A DNA stretch of 6,883 nucleotides from Euryarchaeota archaeon UBA226 (GTDB taxonomy: Archaea > Thermoplasmatota > Poseidoniia > Poseidoniales > Poseidoniaceae). Shown piece by piece: positions 6,290 through 6,883 of the stretch (positions are counted from its first letter, which is position 1; the number at the start of each line of letters is the position of its first letter). The translations under genes and the position numbers were made by a program. The stretch is taken from assembly GCA_002505935.1 (NCBI GenBank), contig DAWL01000161.1, forward strand, positions 13,052 through 19,934, given 5' to 3'. The notes under the pieces are model-generated. The model was given only the letters and a program-made list of their open reading frames with translations, was not told the origin of the DNA and searched no databases.

Positions 6290-6829
6290 TCAGCGCTGAC
6301 CTGGCTTCCAGAATTCCAACGGTATAGGAGTAGATTCTGACGCCGCCCTATTTGCTAAATGATCTGCTCTCTCATTCCATCGATGCCCTCGGTGGGCCTT
6401 TACGTGCTCCCAAGCCAAATCTCTGATTGCCGAAACCTCGTTCCATGCGTCTCGCAGGCGTTTGACCAATTCTAGATTGGCTTTAGCCTTCCAACTTCCA
6501 TCAGCAAGGTTTCCGGCATAAGTGGAATCTGTTCTAATTAATGCTCTTTCACTCCCACCTTCAATCAATAACCACCTTAATCCCATTATCATTGCAGTTA
6601 GTTCAGCAGTATTGTTTGATCCAACTTCTGCTCCTAACCATTCTTCCTCACCTGCTTGGGTAATGACCTTTCCAAAATCTTCGTCAACAACCTCACCACT
6701 TCCCCTACCGAGGCCGGAATCACCTGTGATTACAACGACTCCCCATCCAGCAGGAGTGTCTTCTGTGACATTTTGATTATCTAGGCATGAACCATCGACG
6801 TAAATGGTAAATCGTGGTCTTGAGGACAC
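6290..6829 (-). CDS. rnhA: Ribonuclease HI
   Basis: This enzyme hydrolyses the RNA strand of RNA-DNA hybrids, removing R-loops and replication primers in the cytoplasm. All catalytic residues are present: D12 in YVDGS, E76 in NNTAELTA, D101 in RTDSTYA and D156 in NERADHLA. H146 in VKAHRGH matches the mobile His124 of the E. coli enzyme. The order and downstream spacing fit type 1 RNase H. The gap between the first Asp and the Glu is 64 residues against 38 in E. coli, so there is a roughly 26-residue acidic, Gly-rich insertion around residues 35-68. At 179 residues the protein is somewhat longer than E. coli RNase HI (155). The start is GTG 6829-6827. A TGA in frame four codons upstream excludes an earlier start, and no other initiator precedes D12. 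The gene lies 9 nt behind the end of another leftward gene, which suggests an operon. Confidence 0.95.
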   Translation of the reverse strand: MSSRPRFTIYVDGSCLDNQNVTEDTPAGWGVVVITGDSGLGRGSGEVVDEDFGKVITQAGEEEWLGAEVGSNNTAELTAMIMGLRWLLIEGGSERALIRTDSTYAGNLADGSWKAKANLELVKRLRDAWNEVSAIRDLAWEHVKAHRGHRWNERADHLANRAASESTPIPLEFWKPGQR

Positions 6830-6840
6830 ACCCTCCCCTC
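6830..6840 (-). promoter_or_regulatory. Purine-rich ribosome binding site of RNase HI
   Basis: On the minus strand GAGGGGAGGGT fills the spacer before the GTG start. The second G block ends one base before GTG, too close for normal use, so the first block (GAGGGG) is the likelier contact. It overlaps the preceding gene's TGA, consistent with translational coupling. Confidence 0.4.
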
Positions 6841-6883
6841 ATTCATCCAACATAGATAGATATTCAGAAGCGCTCATCAACCC
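6839..6883 (-). CDS. Partial C-terminus of the gene upstream of RNase HI
   Basis: The minus strand from the right edge reads GLMSASEYLSMLDE and then TGA (6841-6839). The other two minus frames hit stops within this short stretch, and the tail looks like an amphipathic helical protein end. Nine bases separate its stop from the RNase HI start codon, typical of an operon. Fourteen codons are too few to name a product, and coding status itself is inferred from context. Confidence 0.4.
   Translation of the reverse strand, partial: GLMSASEYLSMLDE

Noticed and set aside
6522..6776. A plus-strand open frame opposite RNase HI.
   Set aside because: It lies wholly within the RNase HI gene, whose catalytic residues are all intact; the plus-strand translation is Ser/Pro-rich antisense content.

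Overview
The window looks like a compact archaeal chromosome segment. The firmest evidence is a complete, canonical transcription factor B gene. It is supported by TATA-like boxes at archaeal spacing, a GAGGA Shine-Dalgarno sequence and a signal-peptide/single-TM surface protein rich in N-X-S/T sequons. Moderate GC, tight packing and a large secreted FN3-like protein with a C-terminal anchor would suit a marine euryarchaeon of the Marine Group II (Poseidoniales) type. That placement is inference and cannot be proven from this sequence alone.

Layout, left to right. (1) 1-315, minus: the first 105 codons of a gene whose N-terminus resembles an aconitase-family hydratase (tentative). (2) 316-429: a divergent promoter region with two TATA-like boxes and an inverted repeat. 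(3) 430-1356, plus: transcription initiation factor B. (4) 1432-2901, plus: an uncharacterised HEAT-repeat-like helical protein, possibly co-transcribed with TFB. (5) 2902-3330, minus: a small helical protein resembling the TerB fold, abutting the HEAT gene stop to stop. (6) 3331-3404: a second divergent spacer with AACC/GGTT palindromic half-sites. (7) 3405-5809, plus: a signal peptide, a run of ten Gs, then five FN3-like repeats, a sixth beta domain, a TM helix and a short cytoplasmic tail. As given, the signal peptide and the body are in different frames, and the G tract is the natural switch point. (8) 5834-6289, plus: a four-TM membrane protein 24 nt behind it. (9) 6290-6829, minus: ribonuclease HI, again abutting its neighbour stop to stop. 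(10) 6839-6883, minus: the last 14 codons of a gene upstream of RNase HI.

The genes divide into an information-processing set (TFB, RNase HI), an envelope pair (FN3 surface protein plus four-TM protein) and two helical proteins without known function (HEAT, TerB-like). The most notable signal is the G10 tract exactly at the signal-peptide junction of the surface protein. It could be a phase-variation switch, a site of ribosomal or transcriptional slippage, or a homopolymer error. Gaining one G or losing two would restore a single protein of about 800 residues. I see no CRISPR array, mobile element, tRNA or rRNA, and no gene-free stretch longer than about 115 bases.
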